Source: Fusobacteriaceae bacterium (lineage in GTDB: Bacteria > Fusobacteriota > Fusobacteriia > Fusobacteriales > Fusobacteriaceae). Taken from it: a stretch of DNA of 59,645 nt. The notes under the pieces were generated by a model. The model made no database searches. It was not told the DNA's origin and saw only the letters and a program-made list of their open reading frames with translations. The DNA lies in assembly GCA_031289425.1 (NCBI GenBank), contig JAITPM010000002.1, positions 1-59,645 of the forward strand, given 5' to 3'. The translations under genes were made by a program, and so were the position numbers. Position 1 is the first letter of the stretch. Each line of letters opens with the position of its first letter. Below are positions 16,543 to 25,411 of the stretch, in pieces.

Positions 16543-17835
16543 ATGATCAAATTAAACGAAGTAGAGCTTGAAGAAATTAAAAATAATCCGGATGCTATTG
16601 CGCAATTATTGGTTAGAAAAGCAATTGAAGAAGAAATAATTTTGAAACCTTTTTCTGATGAACAACAAAGAACACTAGAAAATATAAAGAAAAATGTTGA
16701 AATAGAATTTTTTCTAAATCTTAACGCAGAAGATAAAGTTACGGTTACTGATATCGAAATATTAGAGGTATATAGAAACAATATCGCTGCTTTAAAAGAT
16801 AAGAAAGTCGAAGAAATTTTTCCTCAATTGAAACAATCTGTTTTTAATCAAAAATTAGGTGTAGAGAAGGCAAATATTGTCAATGAACTCGTTAAAAAAT
16901 ATGATTTAAATACTATTCTAAAAGAACATGTTCCAGAATTACAAAAGATAGAAAGCCCTACAGATGCAAAAGAACAAAATCTATTAGAAAATAGCAACAA
17001 TTTGGAAGAAATTGAGAAAACCCAATCTGTAACAACTGATCAAGCTGCGTTTAATCAAAGTGTAGAAACTGAAGAAAGTAAAGAACCTGAGATAATTAAA
17101 GTAGCTGACATAATAAAAGTATCAGAAGTGGTTGAAGAACCTGAAATAGCTAACTCATCTGAAAAAATTATTGAAGTTACTGAAATAGCAAAAGAAGAAA
17201 TAAAAATTTCTCCAGAATTATTAACTCCAAAACCAGTAGAAGAACCAGTAGTTGAACCGATAGTAGAAAGTCTAGTTTTTGAAAAAGTTGAAGAAGTTGA
17301 AGAAGTTGAAAAAATTGAAAAAATTGAAGAAGAAAAAATCAGCATAGAACCAATCTTTCAAAGTGTTCCTGTTGAAAAAACAACAATTGAGGAACTTTTT
17401 TCAGATACTCCAGTGAAAAATGAATCAGATGAATTATTTGATAACCCTTTCATTACTAGTACACCTACTATTGAAAAACCTGTTATAGAAACAACAACTA
17501 CATCAAATCCTTTTGTGAATGAACCAATTTTTGTAGAATCAGAAGCAGAAAATGGACCATTTATGAATGATCAATTTTCTCCAAATGAAAAAATAGAAGA
17601 TATTTTCAAAAGTTCAGATAACAATATCCCAACAGATAATCAGAAGGAAGATATGAATTTTTTTGAAGCTCCAAAGGTTGTTTTTGATGACAGCATTCTA
17701 AAAACTACAATTAAAAATGATAATTCTACTGAGGACATCAAGATAAGAAAAAAAAGTGATATATTCGAAGATTCCGAACCAGATTCTCAAAATATGCCTT
17801 TTAGTTTTGGTAATTTTAATTTTAAATTTGATTAA
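16543..17835 (+). CDS. SurA-N-like helical domain protein with long acidic low-complexity tail
   Basis: The product is 430 residues. The first about 130 residues are helical and homologous to the protein at 39979 (shared LVRKAIEEE, KNVEIEFFLN, EIFPQLKQSVFNQKLG). The pattern loosely resembles the N-terminal helical chaperone domain of SurA/PpiC proteins, but no parvulin domain and no signal peptide follow. Residues about 140-400 are rich in Glu, Pro, Val, Ile and Thr (KVEEVEEVEKIEKIEEEK) and are probably disordered. The end (FSFGNFNFKFD) is aromatic. It starts 49 bp after the FadA-like gene with AGGAGG and may be co-transcribed. Function unknown; a chaperone-like role is only a suggestion. Confidence 0.65.
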   Translation: MIKLNEVELEEIKNNPDAIAQLLVRKAIEEEIILKPFSDEQQRTLENIKKNVEIEFFLNLNAEDKVTVTDIEILEVYRNNIAALKDKKVEEIFPQLKQSVFNQKLGVEKANIVNELVKKYDLNTILKEHVPELQKIESPTDAKEQNLLENSNNLEEIEKTQSVTTDQAAFNQSVETEESKEPEIIKVADIIKVSEVVEEPEIANSSEKIIEVTEIAKEEIKISPELLTPKPVEEPVVEPIVESLVFEKVEEVEEVEKIEKIEEEKISIEPIFQSVPVEKTTIEELFSDTPVKNESDELFDNPFITSTPTIEKPVIETTTTSNPFVNEPIFVESEAENGPFMNDQFSPNEKIEDIFKSSDNNIPTDNQKEDMNFFEAPKVVFDDSILKTTIKNDNSTEDIKIRKKSDIFEDSEPDSQNMPFSFGNFNFKFD

Positions 17836-17854
17836 ATTTTAAAATCGACAATAT

Positions 17855-17900
17855 AAAAAAGGAATCTATGCTAGTTATAAATTAGTATAATTCCTTTTTT
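17855..17900 (+). terminator. Terminator after the SurA-N-like gene
   Basis: AAAAAAGGAAT pairs with ATTCCTTTTTT, and further pairing TATGCTA/TAGTATA occurs inside, ending in a T-run. Confidence 0.75.
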
Positions 17901-17934
17901 ATATTTTTTATTCTATTAAAGTAAATAAAAATAT

Positions 17935-17942
17935 GCTATAAT
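17935..17942 (+). promoter_or_regulatory. Extended -10 promoter before coaE
   Basis: TGCTATAAT (TGn plus a perfect -10) ends 30 nt before the coaE ATG, after the terminator. The -35 region is weak. Confidence 0.4.
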
Positions 17943-17971
17943 TAATAAATATTAAATCTGGAAGTGAGTAT

Positions 17972-18568
17972 ATGATATTAGGTCTGACAGGGGGAATTTC
18001 ATCAGGAAAATCTGCTGTAAGCAAAATATTTCTTGATTTACAAGTACCCATCTATGATGCTGATATTATCTCAAAGGATGTATTTAATCTTTCTGAGACC
18101 ATTTTTGAAATAAAACAAAAATTTGGTAATTCCGTATTGAATGATGGTGTGGTAGATAGAAAACTATTAAAGGAATTTGTTTTTTCCGATAATGATAAAT
18201 TGATAGAATTGAATAAAATAATACATCCAAAAGTCATCAATTACTTTCAAAATATAAAAAATAAAACTATAGATGATGCATTTATAGTTTTTGATATTCC
18301 GTTACTTTTTGAAAATAATTTGGAATACTTATGTAATAAGACTTTACTCATATATTTGGATGAAAAATTGCAAATAGAAAGATTGATAAACAGAGATAAT
18401 ATTGATATAGGTTTAGCCCAAAAAATAATTGCTGCCCAAATGCCGTTAAAAGATAAAATAAAAAGGGCTGATTTTATTATTGATAACAATGGAAGTATAG
18501 AAGAATTAAGAATAAAAGTTATTGAACTTTTTAAAAAGCTAAAATATACCCCAGAGGGGGTTATATGA
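17972..18568 (+). CDS. coaE: Dephospho-CoA kinase
   Basis: The product is 198 residues, the normal length. It phosphorylates dephospho-CoA with ATP, the last step of CoA synthesis. The Walker A motif LTGGISSGKS lies at residues 5-14, followed by the family's DADIISKDV. The lid-type segment ALAQKIIAAQMPLKDKIKRADFIIDNNG is typical. It is first in a five-gene plus-strand run. Its TGA overlaps the next ATG (ATGA), indicating translational coupling. Confidence 0.95.
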   Translation: MILGLTGGISSGKSAVSKIFLDLQVPIYDADIISKDVFNLSETIFEIKQKFGNSVLNDGVVDRKLLKEFVFSDNDKLIELNKIIHPKVINYFQNIKNKTIDDAFIVFDIPLLFENNLEYLCNKTLLIYLDEKLQIERLINRDNIDIGLAQKIIAAQMPLKDKIKRADFIIDNNGSIEELRIKVIELFKKLKYTPEGVI

Positions 18569-20742
18569 AAATTGTGGCTCCTGCCGGAAATATGGAACGA
18601 TTTTATTCTGCTGTAAAAGCAGGTGCTGATGAGATTTATATGGGATTAAAGGGATTCGGGGCCAGAAGAAATGCAGGCAATTTTACTGTTGATGAATTTA
18701 TAAATTCATTAGATTACGCACATCAAAGGGGAGTAAAATTATTACTTACTCTCAATACTCTTATGACATGCAATGAAATGGATTTTTTATATCCAAATTT
18801 AAAATCTCTATACGAACATGGCCTGGATGGAATAATTATTCAAGATTTCGGACTTTTTAAATTTTTAAAAAATAACTTTTCGGATATAGATATTCACGCC
18901 AGTACACAAATGGGGATAGGAACTCATAAAGAAATCAATTTTTTAAAATCTATCGGTTTTAATAGAGTAATTCTCCCGAGAGAACTATCTTTTGACGAAA
19001 TAAAGAATATAAAAGAAAATACCGATATTGAGTTGGAAGTATTTGTATCAGGAGCACTATGCATCTGCTATTCCGGTAAATGTTATATGAGTAGTTTTAT
19101 CGGAGGGCGTAGTGGCAATCGAGGCCTTTGCGCTCAGCCTTGCAGGAAAAAATACATGGATGAAAATAACGATTCAGGTTTTTTTCTTAGCCCAAAAGAC
19201 CAACTTTTAGGTATTCATGAAATAAATAAATTGAAGGATATAGGGATTGACAACATAAAAATAGAAGGAAGAATGAAAGATCCAAATTATGTTTTCGAAG
19301 TAGTTGATTATTATAAAAAGATAATCAATGGGACACCTCGTAAAGAAAATGTATCTGAGATTTTTAATAGAGGCTATGAAATTCCATATTTTTACGAAAA
19401 TAATAAAAATATAATAAATAAAAATTATTCTTCTAATATTGGAAAGGAAATCGGAAAATTAATAACAAATAAAATATATTTAACGAATGATATTCAGCTC
19501 GGTGATGGTATAATATTTTTAGATAGAGACTACAATATTCTAGAGGGTACATTTGTAAATAAAATTATTATATGTAGCAATGGAAAAAATATTGAGAGTT
19601 CATCAGCAAAATCGGGAGATGTCGTATTTTTAAAAAAAATACCACCCAAATGTGAATTTATATATAAAAATTATTCTAAATATATGAATGATAAAATTTC
19701 AAATGAACTTAAAATAGAAAAAAAAATTCCCATACATATAGAGATACACGCTAAGCTAAATCAATTTCCAAAAATAATTTTTAAATGTAATAACGCTTAT
19801 AATAGAGAAATATCTTTTGAATATACAGGAAACAATATTTTAGAGAAAGCAAAATCCACTCCAACCTCAAGTATTGATTTGTTGTCTAAAATAAATGAGC
19901 TTGGAAATACAAATTTTTATTCAGAGCAGGTTACTTGTGATATTGATGAAAATATATTTTTCCCGATATCAATTTTAAAAGCAATGAAAAGAATATGCTC
20001 TGAAGGACTAAACGTAAAATTAATGGAAAGTTATTACAGAAAATCCGTTGAAAAAATAAATTTTAATCAAAACGAATGTTATAAGAAAAAAAATGGAAAA
20101 AACATACTAATATCTGTAATTGCCAGTAATGAAGAACAAATAAAGACTGTAAAAAGATTCGGCATAAAAAAAATTTATCAAGCAACTAATAACATTATTC
20201 TCGAAAAAAATATAAAAAAACCTTTGATAAAAAGTGCAATAGTATATAATTTATACGAATTATTAGAAAATAAATCAGAAAATTTAACATTACATTGGAC
20301 TTTTAATATAATCAATAGATTATCAATAGAAATGTTAGCAGATAATTTTAAAAATATAGATACAATAATCATTTCACCAGAAATTTCATTTGCAAAAATA
20401 AAAGAAATCGGATCTACTTCTATAAAAAAAGCTATACTTATTTATTCAAAATTAAAAGCTATGACTATGGAGTCGGATATATTTAATAAAACTGATAAAA
20501 AAATTAGAAATGAAGAGGGAGACGAATTTAGTGTTTTGAGAAATCCTATGGGAAATACTGAGATTTATTTTGATAAACCTCTGAATATAATAAATGACAA
20601 AAACTTAAATGATCTAGATATAAATGAATATGTCTTGGAATTCTCTAATGAGACGCCAGAAGAGATTATTGAAATTCTCTCTTTATTAGATAAATCATTT
20701 ATCTCTCCTTATTATTACAATTATCAAAGGGGTGTATTTTAA
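18565..20742 (+). CDS. U32 family peptidase-like protein (RlhA/TrhP group)
   Basis: The product is 725 residues. The N-terminal U32 domain (about 1-300) starts MKIVAPAGNMERFYSAVKAGADEIYMG. It carries the conserved cysteine cluster GALCICYSGKCY...GLCAQPCR, which in relatives binds an iron-sulfur cluster. Family members RlhA and TrhP hydroxylate rRNA or tRNA using prephenate, and are not confirmed proteases. The long C-terminal part (about 400-725) is Asn/Ile/Lys-rich and fits the extended RlhA-type architecture. It is coupled to coaE by an ATGA overlap, with pgpA 3 bp downstream. Which RNA is modified cannot be told. Confidence 0.85.
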   Translation: MKIVAPAGNMERFYSAVKAGADEIYMGLKGFGARRNAGNFTVDEFINSLDYAHQRGVKLLLTLNTLMTCNEMDFLYPNLKSLYEHGLDGIIIQDFGLFKFLKNNFSDIDIHASTQMGIGTHKEINFLKSIGFNRVILPRELSFDEIKNIKENTDIELEVFVSGALCICYSGKCYMSSFIGGRSGNRGLCAQPCRKKYMDENNDSGFFLSPKDQLLGIHEINKLKDIGIDNIKIEGRMKDPNYVFEVVDYYKKIINGTPRKENVSEIFNRGYEIPYFYENNKNIINKNYSSNIGKEIGKLITNKIYLTNDIQLGDGIIFLDRDYNILEGTFVNKIIICSNGKNIESSSAKSGDVVFLKKIPPKCEFIYKNYSKYMNDKISNELKIEKKIPIHIEIHAKLNQFPKIIFKCNNAYNREISFEYTGNNILEKAKSTPTSSIDLLSKINELGNTNFYSEQVTCDIDENIFFPISILKAMKRICSEGLNVKLMESYYRKSVEKINFNQNECYKKKNGKNILISVIASNEEQIKTVKRFGIKKIYQATNNIILEKNIKKPLIKSAIVYNLYELLENKSENLTLHWTFNIINRLSIEMLADNFKNIDTIIISPEISFAKIKEIGSTSIKKAILIYSKLKAMTMESDIFNKTDKKIRNEEGDEFSVLRNPMGNTEIYFDKPLNIINDKNLNDLDINEYVLEFSNETPEEIIEILSLLDKSFISPYYYNYQRGVF

Positions 20743-20745
20743 TTT

Positions 20746-21261
20746 ATGAATAACAATAAAAATTTGAAATTGATAAGAAGTCTCGGTACATGGTTTGGTT
20801 TGGGGGATTTTCCCATAATGCCTGGTACGATAGGAACACTTGGAGGTATTCCGTTATTTTTAATCTTAAATTTTGTAAAAAATTTTTTTCCGAATATGCT
20901 ATTTTATTATTCGTTTTATTTTTTATTTTTAATCGTATTTTTTATGTTTGCGGTCTATATAAGCGATATTTGCGAAGAAGAGATTTTTAAGGAAAAAGAT
21001 CCTCAAAATGTAGTTATTGATGAAGTCCTGGGGTATTTGACAACTTTATTTTTTATTACACCAAATACTTTTATAGGAATTATAAGAGCATTAGTTTTCG
21101 CTTTTATAATATTCAGAATTTTGGATATTACAAAACCCGGACCAATTTACAAGTCGCAGGATTTCCCGAAAGGGATTGGCGTTGTGCTTGATGATTTTCT
21201 TGCCGGTGTAGTAGGAAATTTTATAATGATATGTATCTGGACATTATTTAAATGGACATAA
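20746..21261 (+). CDS. pgpA: Phosphatidylglycerophosphatase A
   Basis: The product is 171 residues and an inner-membrane enzyme that removes phosphate from phosphatidylglycerophosphate to give phosphatidylglycerol. Family signatures are present: LGTWFGLGDFPIMPGTIGTLGGIPL near the start, DPQNVVIDEVLGY in the middle and GIGVVLDDFLAGVVGNF near the end, with about four hydrophobic segments. It starts 3 bp after the U32 stop and ends 19 bp before cinA. Confidence 0.93.
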   Translation: MNNNKNLKLIRSLGTWFGLGDFPIMPGTIGTLGGIPLFLILNFVKNFFPNMLFYYSFYFLFLIVFFMFAVYISDICEEEIFKEKDPQNVVIDEVLGYLTTLFFITPNTFIGIIRALVFAFIIFRILDITKPGPIYKSQDFPKGIGVVLDDFLAGVVGNFIMICIWTLFKWT

Positions 21262-21280
21262 TATAAAGGAGTTTATCTAA

Positions 21281-22480
21281 ATGAAAGTTGGTATAATTTT
21301 AGTTGGAACTGAAATGTTAAATGGAGCAATGATAGATACAAATAGTATATATATAAGTGAAGTATTAAATAGATATGCTGTGGAAATAGAATTTAAAATG
21401 ATTGTAAGAGATATAGAGAGTGAAATCATAAAGGCCATTGATTATGCCAAAAAAAATGTCGACCTTTTAATCATGTCCGGCGGACTTGGGCCGACAATAG
21501 ATGATATTACAAAGGCAGCTATAGGAAAATATCTGAATCTGCCGCTTATAGTCGAAGATGAAGAAATGGAGGAATTGAGAGTTAAATTTAAAAATATAAA
21601 CCTACCTTTTATAAAATCTAATATCAAACAAATAGAAAAACCTGTGGGAGCTATTTCTTTTAAAAATGATGTGGGAATGGCACCAGCCATGTATATAGAT
21701 GATATAGTTGCTTTTCCGGGTATACCTAAAGAATTATACAATATGTTTCCAAAGTTTATAGAATGGTATAGCAAAAAAAAGAATTTCCGAATAGATCATA
21801 TATATATAAAAGATATTTTGACTTATGGACTCGGAGAATCAATACTTGATGACATGGTAAAGGATTTATTTACTGAGGGTAAAATACATTATGAATTTTT
21901 GGTAAAATCCCATGGAACGATAGTAAGACTTCAAAGCTTTTTTAATAATAAACAAAACGTAGAAAAAGTTGTAAAGAAAATATACGATAAAATCGGCGAC
22001 TATATTTTTGGGGAAGATAACGATACTTTAGAGGAAGTTTTGGTAAAACTTCTTCTGGAAAAAAATCTTACTGTTTCGACAGGTGAATCTTGCACAGGTG
22101 GACTTATTGCCAGCAAAATAATCGGAATATCTGGAGCTTCCAAAGTCTATAAAGAAGGATTTGTTACATATAGTAATGAAGCTAAAGAAAAATATTTGAG
22201 TGTAAATGCTGAAACATTATCAAAATATGGAGCAGTAAGTGAAGAAACCGCAATAGAAATGGTTACGGGATTGCATAGTGATACCGGAATAGCCACTACC
22301 GGAATAGCTGGTCCACTATCTGATGAGACTAATAAGCCGGTTGGTTTGGTCTATATAGCAGTAAAAGTAAAAGATAAAATATCTGTAAAAAAGTATAATT
22401 TTAATGGTGATAGGAATAGAATCAGAATCAGAAGTACATTAAACGGTATATTTGACTTGATAAAACTGCTAAAAAATTAA
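21281..22480 (+). CDS. cinA: CinA family protein (competence/damage-inducible; NMN deamidase domain)
   Basis: The product is 399 residues. The N-terminal MoCF-like domain (about 1-170) begins VGIILVGTEMLNGAMIDTNS and contains MSGGLGPTIDD. The C-terminal PncC-type domain (about 245-395) contains STGESCTGGLIASKI and ATTGIAGP, the hallmarks of nicotinamide mononucleotide deamidase. CinA recycles NMN and is tied to competence in some bacteria. It lies between pgpA and the DAK2-DegV gene. AAAGGAG precedes the ATG. Confidence 0.93.
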   Translation: MKVGIILVGTEMLNGAMIDTNSIYISEVLNRYAVEIEFKMIVRDIESEIIKAIDYAKKNVDLLIMSGGLGPTIDDITKAAIGKYLNLPLIVEDEEMEELRVKFKNINLPFIKSNIKQIEKPVGAISFKNDVGMAPAMYIDDIVAFPGIPKELYNMFPKFIEWYSKKKNFRIDHIYIKDILTYGLGESILDDMVKDLFTEGKIHYEFLVKSHGTIVRLQSFFNNKQNVEKVVKKIYDKIGDYIFGEDNDTLEEVLVKLLLEKNLTVSTGESCTGGLIASKIIGISGASKVYKEGFVTYSNEAKEKYLSVNAETLSKYGAVSEETAIEMVTGLHSDTGIATTGIAGPLSDETNKPVGLVYIAVKVKDKISVKKYNFNGDRNRIRIRSTLNGIFDLIKLLKN

Positions 22481-22543
22481 AAAAATAAATCAAAAAAATT
22501 GGGATATTTTTACAATATCATGGAAAATTTATAAGGAGGATTT

Positions 22544-24448
22544 ATGAGAATAGAGATAAAAAACTTAAATGCAATGAGATTTACCAAGCTTTTTATTGCT
22601 GCAAGTCGTTGGGTATCCAAGTATGCAGATGTATTAAATGACTTAAACGTCTTCCCTGTACCAGATGGTGACACCGGTACAAATATTTCTATGACCCTTC
22701 AATCTGTAGAAAATGATCTGGTAAAATTGAACCATGAACCAACAATGAAAGAATTTGTGAATACTGTATCTGACTCAATTTTGATAGGAGCAAAGGGAAC
22801 TTCCGGATTTATATTCGGAAATATTATATATGGGTTTTTATCCAGTATCAAAGATAAAGATTCTGTAACTATAGACGATGTGGCCAATGCATTTGTTGAA
22901 GCAAGAAATAAAGCATATTCTACAGTTCTATGCCCAAAAGAAGGGACTATTCTTACAGTTGTAAAGGAAGTCGCAGATGCAGCAGTAAATTATCAAGGTG
23001 ATAAAAATGATTTCATCTTATTTTTGGTATATTTAAAAAATGTTGCCTATGATGCAGTAAAAAAGACTCCTGAACTTTTTCCTATTTTGAAAAATAATGC
23101 TGTCGTAGATGCCGGAGCTATGGGGTTTTTCTATTTGTTAGAAGGATTCGAAAAATCAGTATCTGACCCGGAAATGTTAAAGGATTTGGATAGAATAATT
23201 AGATCTCAAGCAATAAGAAGTGAACGATTGGGGCAAACAGTTAAACAAGCCCAAAATTTCAAATATAAATATAACTTAGAATTTTTATTGGAAAGTGATG
23301 AATTTGATATAGAAACATATAAAGAAAAAATTTCTAAATATGGAAATATATTATATTGTGTACAAATAGGCAAAAAAGCAAAGACTCAAATCAATACCGA
23401 CTTTCCTTGGGAACTTTTAAAAATAGGGGACAATATTGGTAAAATATACAATATAAATTTAGAAAATTTATCATTGGAAAACAATAATGCATATCTAAAT
23501 AACGATATAAATTCTGCCGTTGCAATGTTTAACACACCTAATGAAAACTTCGGAAATACTAAATCTGAAAATGAAAATTTGCAAAATTATGATATCGCTA
23601 TTGTTACTGATTCTGGTTCAGATCTAACTGCTGATTTAATAAATGACCTAAAAGTAAGTATTATTCCATTGAAATTAAAAGTCAAAGATAATTATTACAG
23701 TGATGGAATCGAATTCACTAAAAAGGAAATTTGGACGTTATATAGAAAGGAATTAATTTTTCCAAAAATTTCTCCTCCATCACCAAGTGAATTTCAAAAA
23801 TTATACAAAGAATTATTTGATAATGGATATAAAAAAATTATTTCCATTCATATCTCAAACAAAATCAGTGGAACGCAACAAGCTGCAAAGGTAGCAAAAT
23901 CAATGTTTGATAATGCCAATGACATATATATAATAGATTCAAAATCGCTATCGCTTCCTCTGGGAAATTTGGTTTTAAAAGCTGCCGAAATGGTAAAAGA
24001 GGGGATAAAGTTTGATGATATTATAAAGAAAATAAATGAAAATATCGGTAAAATGGATGTATTTCTTTTTGCCGAAGATTTATCATTTTTGAATAAAAGT
24101 AAAAAAATAACATCATTTGCAAGTTCATGGGGAAAATTATTTAAATATAAGCCAAGATTAAAACTAAAAAATGAAAATATTATTTCAGATGGAGCAAATT
24201 TTGGATATAAATCAGTTTTTAGTTATGTTAAACAACTTTTAAATGACCAATACGGGAAAAACAATTATATAGTATACTCTTTATGGGGAGGAGGCACTGA
24301 CCAATTGCAAAAGGCTAACACGATAAAAGATATTGTTATTTCGTTGGGAAATAATTTTACCTTTTCCGGTAATTTTCAAATTGGAAGTTCTATAGCTAAT
24401 TATTCCGGACCGGTATTTGGAATTGGAATCATTGCTCAAAATCAATAA
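22544..24448 (+). CDS. DAK2 kinase-DegV fatty-acid-binding fusion (FakA-FakB-like)
   Basis: The product is 634 residues. Residues 1-200 form a DhaL/DAK2 domain with the metal and nucleotide site VFPVPDGDTGTNISM (Asp41, Asp43) and GAKGTSGFIFGNI. A short middle (about 215-330) follows. Residues 352-634 form a complete DegV domain: IVTDSGSDLT, the PPSPSEF motif and HISNKISGTQQAAK, the residues that hold a fatty-acid carboxylate in FakB. In Firmicutes FakA (kinase) and FakB (carrier) are separate. Here the kinase-type and carrier-type domains share a chain, so fatty acid phosphorylation is the best guess. AAGGAGG precedes the ATG. It is last in the coaE run. Confidence 0.82.
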   Translation: MRIEIKNLNAMRFTKLFIAASRWVSKYADVLNDLNVFPVPDGDTGTNISMTLQSVENDLVKLNHEPTMKEFVNTVSDSILIGAKGTSGFIFGNIIYGFLSSIKDKDSVTIDDVANAFVEARNKAYSTVLCPKEGTILTVVKEVADAAVNYQGDKNDFILFLVYLKNVAYDAVKKTPELFPILKNNAVVDAGAMGFFYLLEGFEKSVSDPEMLKDLDRIIRSQAIRSERLGQTVKQAQNFKYKYNLEFLLESDEFDIETYKEKISKYGNILYCVQIGKKAKTQINTDFPWELLKIGDNIGKIYNINLENLSLENNNAYLNNDINSAVAMFNTPNENFGNTKSENENLQNYDIAIVTDSGSDLTADLINDLKVSIIPLKLKVKDNYYSDGIEFTKKEIWTLYRKELIFPKISPPSPSEFQKLYKELFDNGYKKIISIHISNKISGTQQAAKVAKSMFDNANDIYIIDSKSLSLPLGNLVLKAAEMVKEGIKFDDIIKKINENIGKMDVFLFAEDLSFLNKSKKITSFASSWGKLFKYKPRLKLKNENIISDGANFGYKSVFSYVKQLLNDQYGKNNYIVYSLWGGGTDQLQKANTIKDIVISLGNNFTFSGNFQIGSSIANYSGPVFGIGIIAQNQ

Positions 24449-24542
24449 TATTTTGTCAGGCAGTGTTAATAATAAATAAAATTTGTATAAATCGTCATAA
24501 AAATATGCTTTATTGTATATTAATATTAAAAAGGTACTAGAA

Positions 24543-24686
24543 ATGAAATATAATCCAATGAGGATATTTGGTAATTGGACGGATGGGTATGTTTTGGATA
24601 AACATTATTTGAATTACTCACCGTTTAATAGGACAGAAGTAGGGGAATCATTATTTCAGCTAAAATACCGAAATGATTTAAATTAA
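24543..24686 (+). pseudogene. 5' remnant of a ComF-like phosphoribosyltransferase-type gene
   Basis: A 47-codon reading frame begins MKYNPMRIFGNWTDGYVLDKH and ends FQLKYRNDLN followed by TAA. The opening and the RTEVGESLFQLKYRND segment resemble the N-terminus of short ComF-like PRTase proteins, as I remember them. The PRTase core that should follow is absent. The frame stops exactly where the SLOG-like fragment begins, so this looks like a deletion junction. Confidence 0.4.
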
Positions 24687-25174
24687 AAAAAATAATAGAA
24701 TCTAATTTTGAGATTATAGTAGGCGATGCTAATGGTATAGATAAGTTAGTACAATCTTTTTTGGTCAACCAAAAATATAAAAACACTACAATTTATTCTA
24801 TGAAAAATACTAGAAACAATATAGGAAATTGGAATGTTGTCAATGTAAACTCAGATCTTCCAAGAGGAACAAGAGAATATTTTAGAGAAAAAGATATAAA
24901 AATGTCTAAAGATGCAGATTATGGTTTTGCAATATGGAATAGGGAGAGTCAAGGAACCCTAAACAACATGATAAATCTATTAAATGATAATAAAAAAGTA
25001 TGCCTTTTTATAAATCAAGAGAATATGTTTTATAAATTGAATACATTGAGGGATTTGGAAAATATCATAATTTCATCCAATTCAAAAAAATTAATTGTCT
25101 TATATAAAAAATTGATAATAAAACATTCTAAAGTAGTTAGACCATCTGATAATCATGCACTAATGACTTTGTAA
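24677..25174 (+). pseudogene. SLOG-like protein fragment lacking its N-terminus
   Basis: The open frame runs from just after a TGA (24674) to 25174. It encodes EIIVGDANGIDKLVQSF, then NNIGNWNVVNV, REKDIKMSKDADYGFAIWN and SQGTLNNMINLL. This pattern is typical of a small SLOG (Rossmann-like, nucleotide-binding) family. The conserved nucleotide-loop start (a GSR-type motif) is missing. The only possible start codon, TTG at 24761, lies after the conserved GDANG loop and has no ribosome binding site. I therefore call it a truncated gene. A short expressed protein of 137 residues cannot be excluded. Confidence 0.5.
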
Positions 25175-25195
25175 AATAATTATTTAAAACTTTAT

Positions 25196-25234
25196 ATATC
25201 TCCGGTATATTTATTTTACTGGAGGTATTTTTTA
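25196..25234 (+). terminator. Terminator after the SLOG fragment
   Basis: ATATCTCCGGTA pairs with TACTGGAGGTAT (two G-T pairs), followed by a T-run. It survives although the gene before it looks broken. Confidence 0.65.
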
Positions 25235-25323
25235 TTAACTCCGTTGTTTTAGCGAAATAGAATGTATTAAATTTATTAAAATTGCAGCATTCATATATTC
25301 CTGACAAAAAAAATAAAAAAACA

Positions 25324-25352
25324 TTGACAAATAAAAAAGTTTGATATAAAAT
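25324..25352 (+). promoter_or_regulatory. Promoter of cysK
   Basis: TTGACA and TAAAAT are separated by 17 bp, about 60 nt before the cysK ATG. Confidence 0.6.
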
Positions 25353-25411
25353 ACTTTCAACATCAATGTAATCCTTACTAAAAAAATAAGAAATATATAG
25401 GAGGAATGGAA

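Noticed and set aside
16083-16781. 232-residue ORF on the minus strand opposite the FadA-like gene
   Set aside because: It is a shadow of the coiled-coil coding sequence; its Ser/Phe-rich product reflects the Ala/Glu/Lys codons of the other strand.
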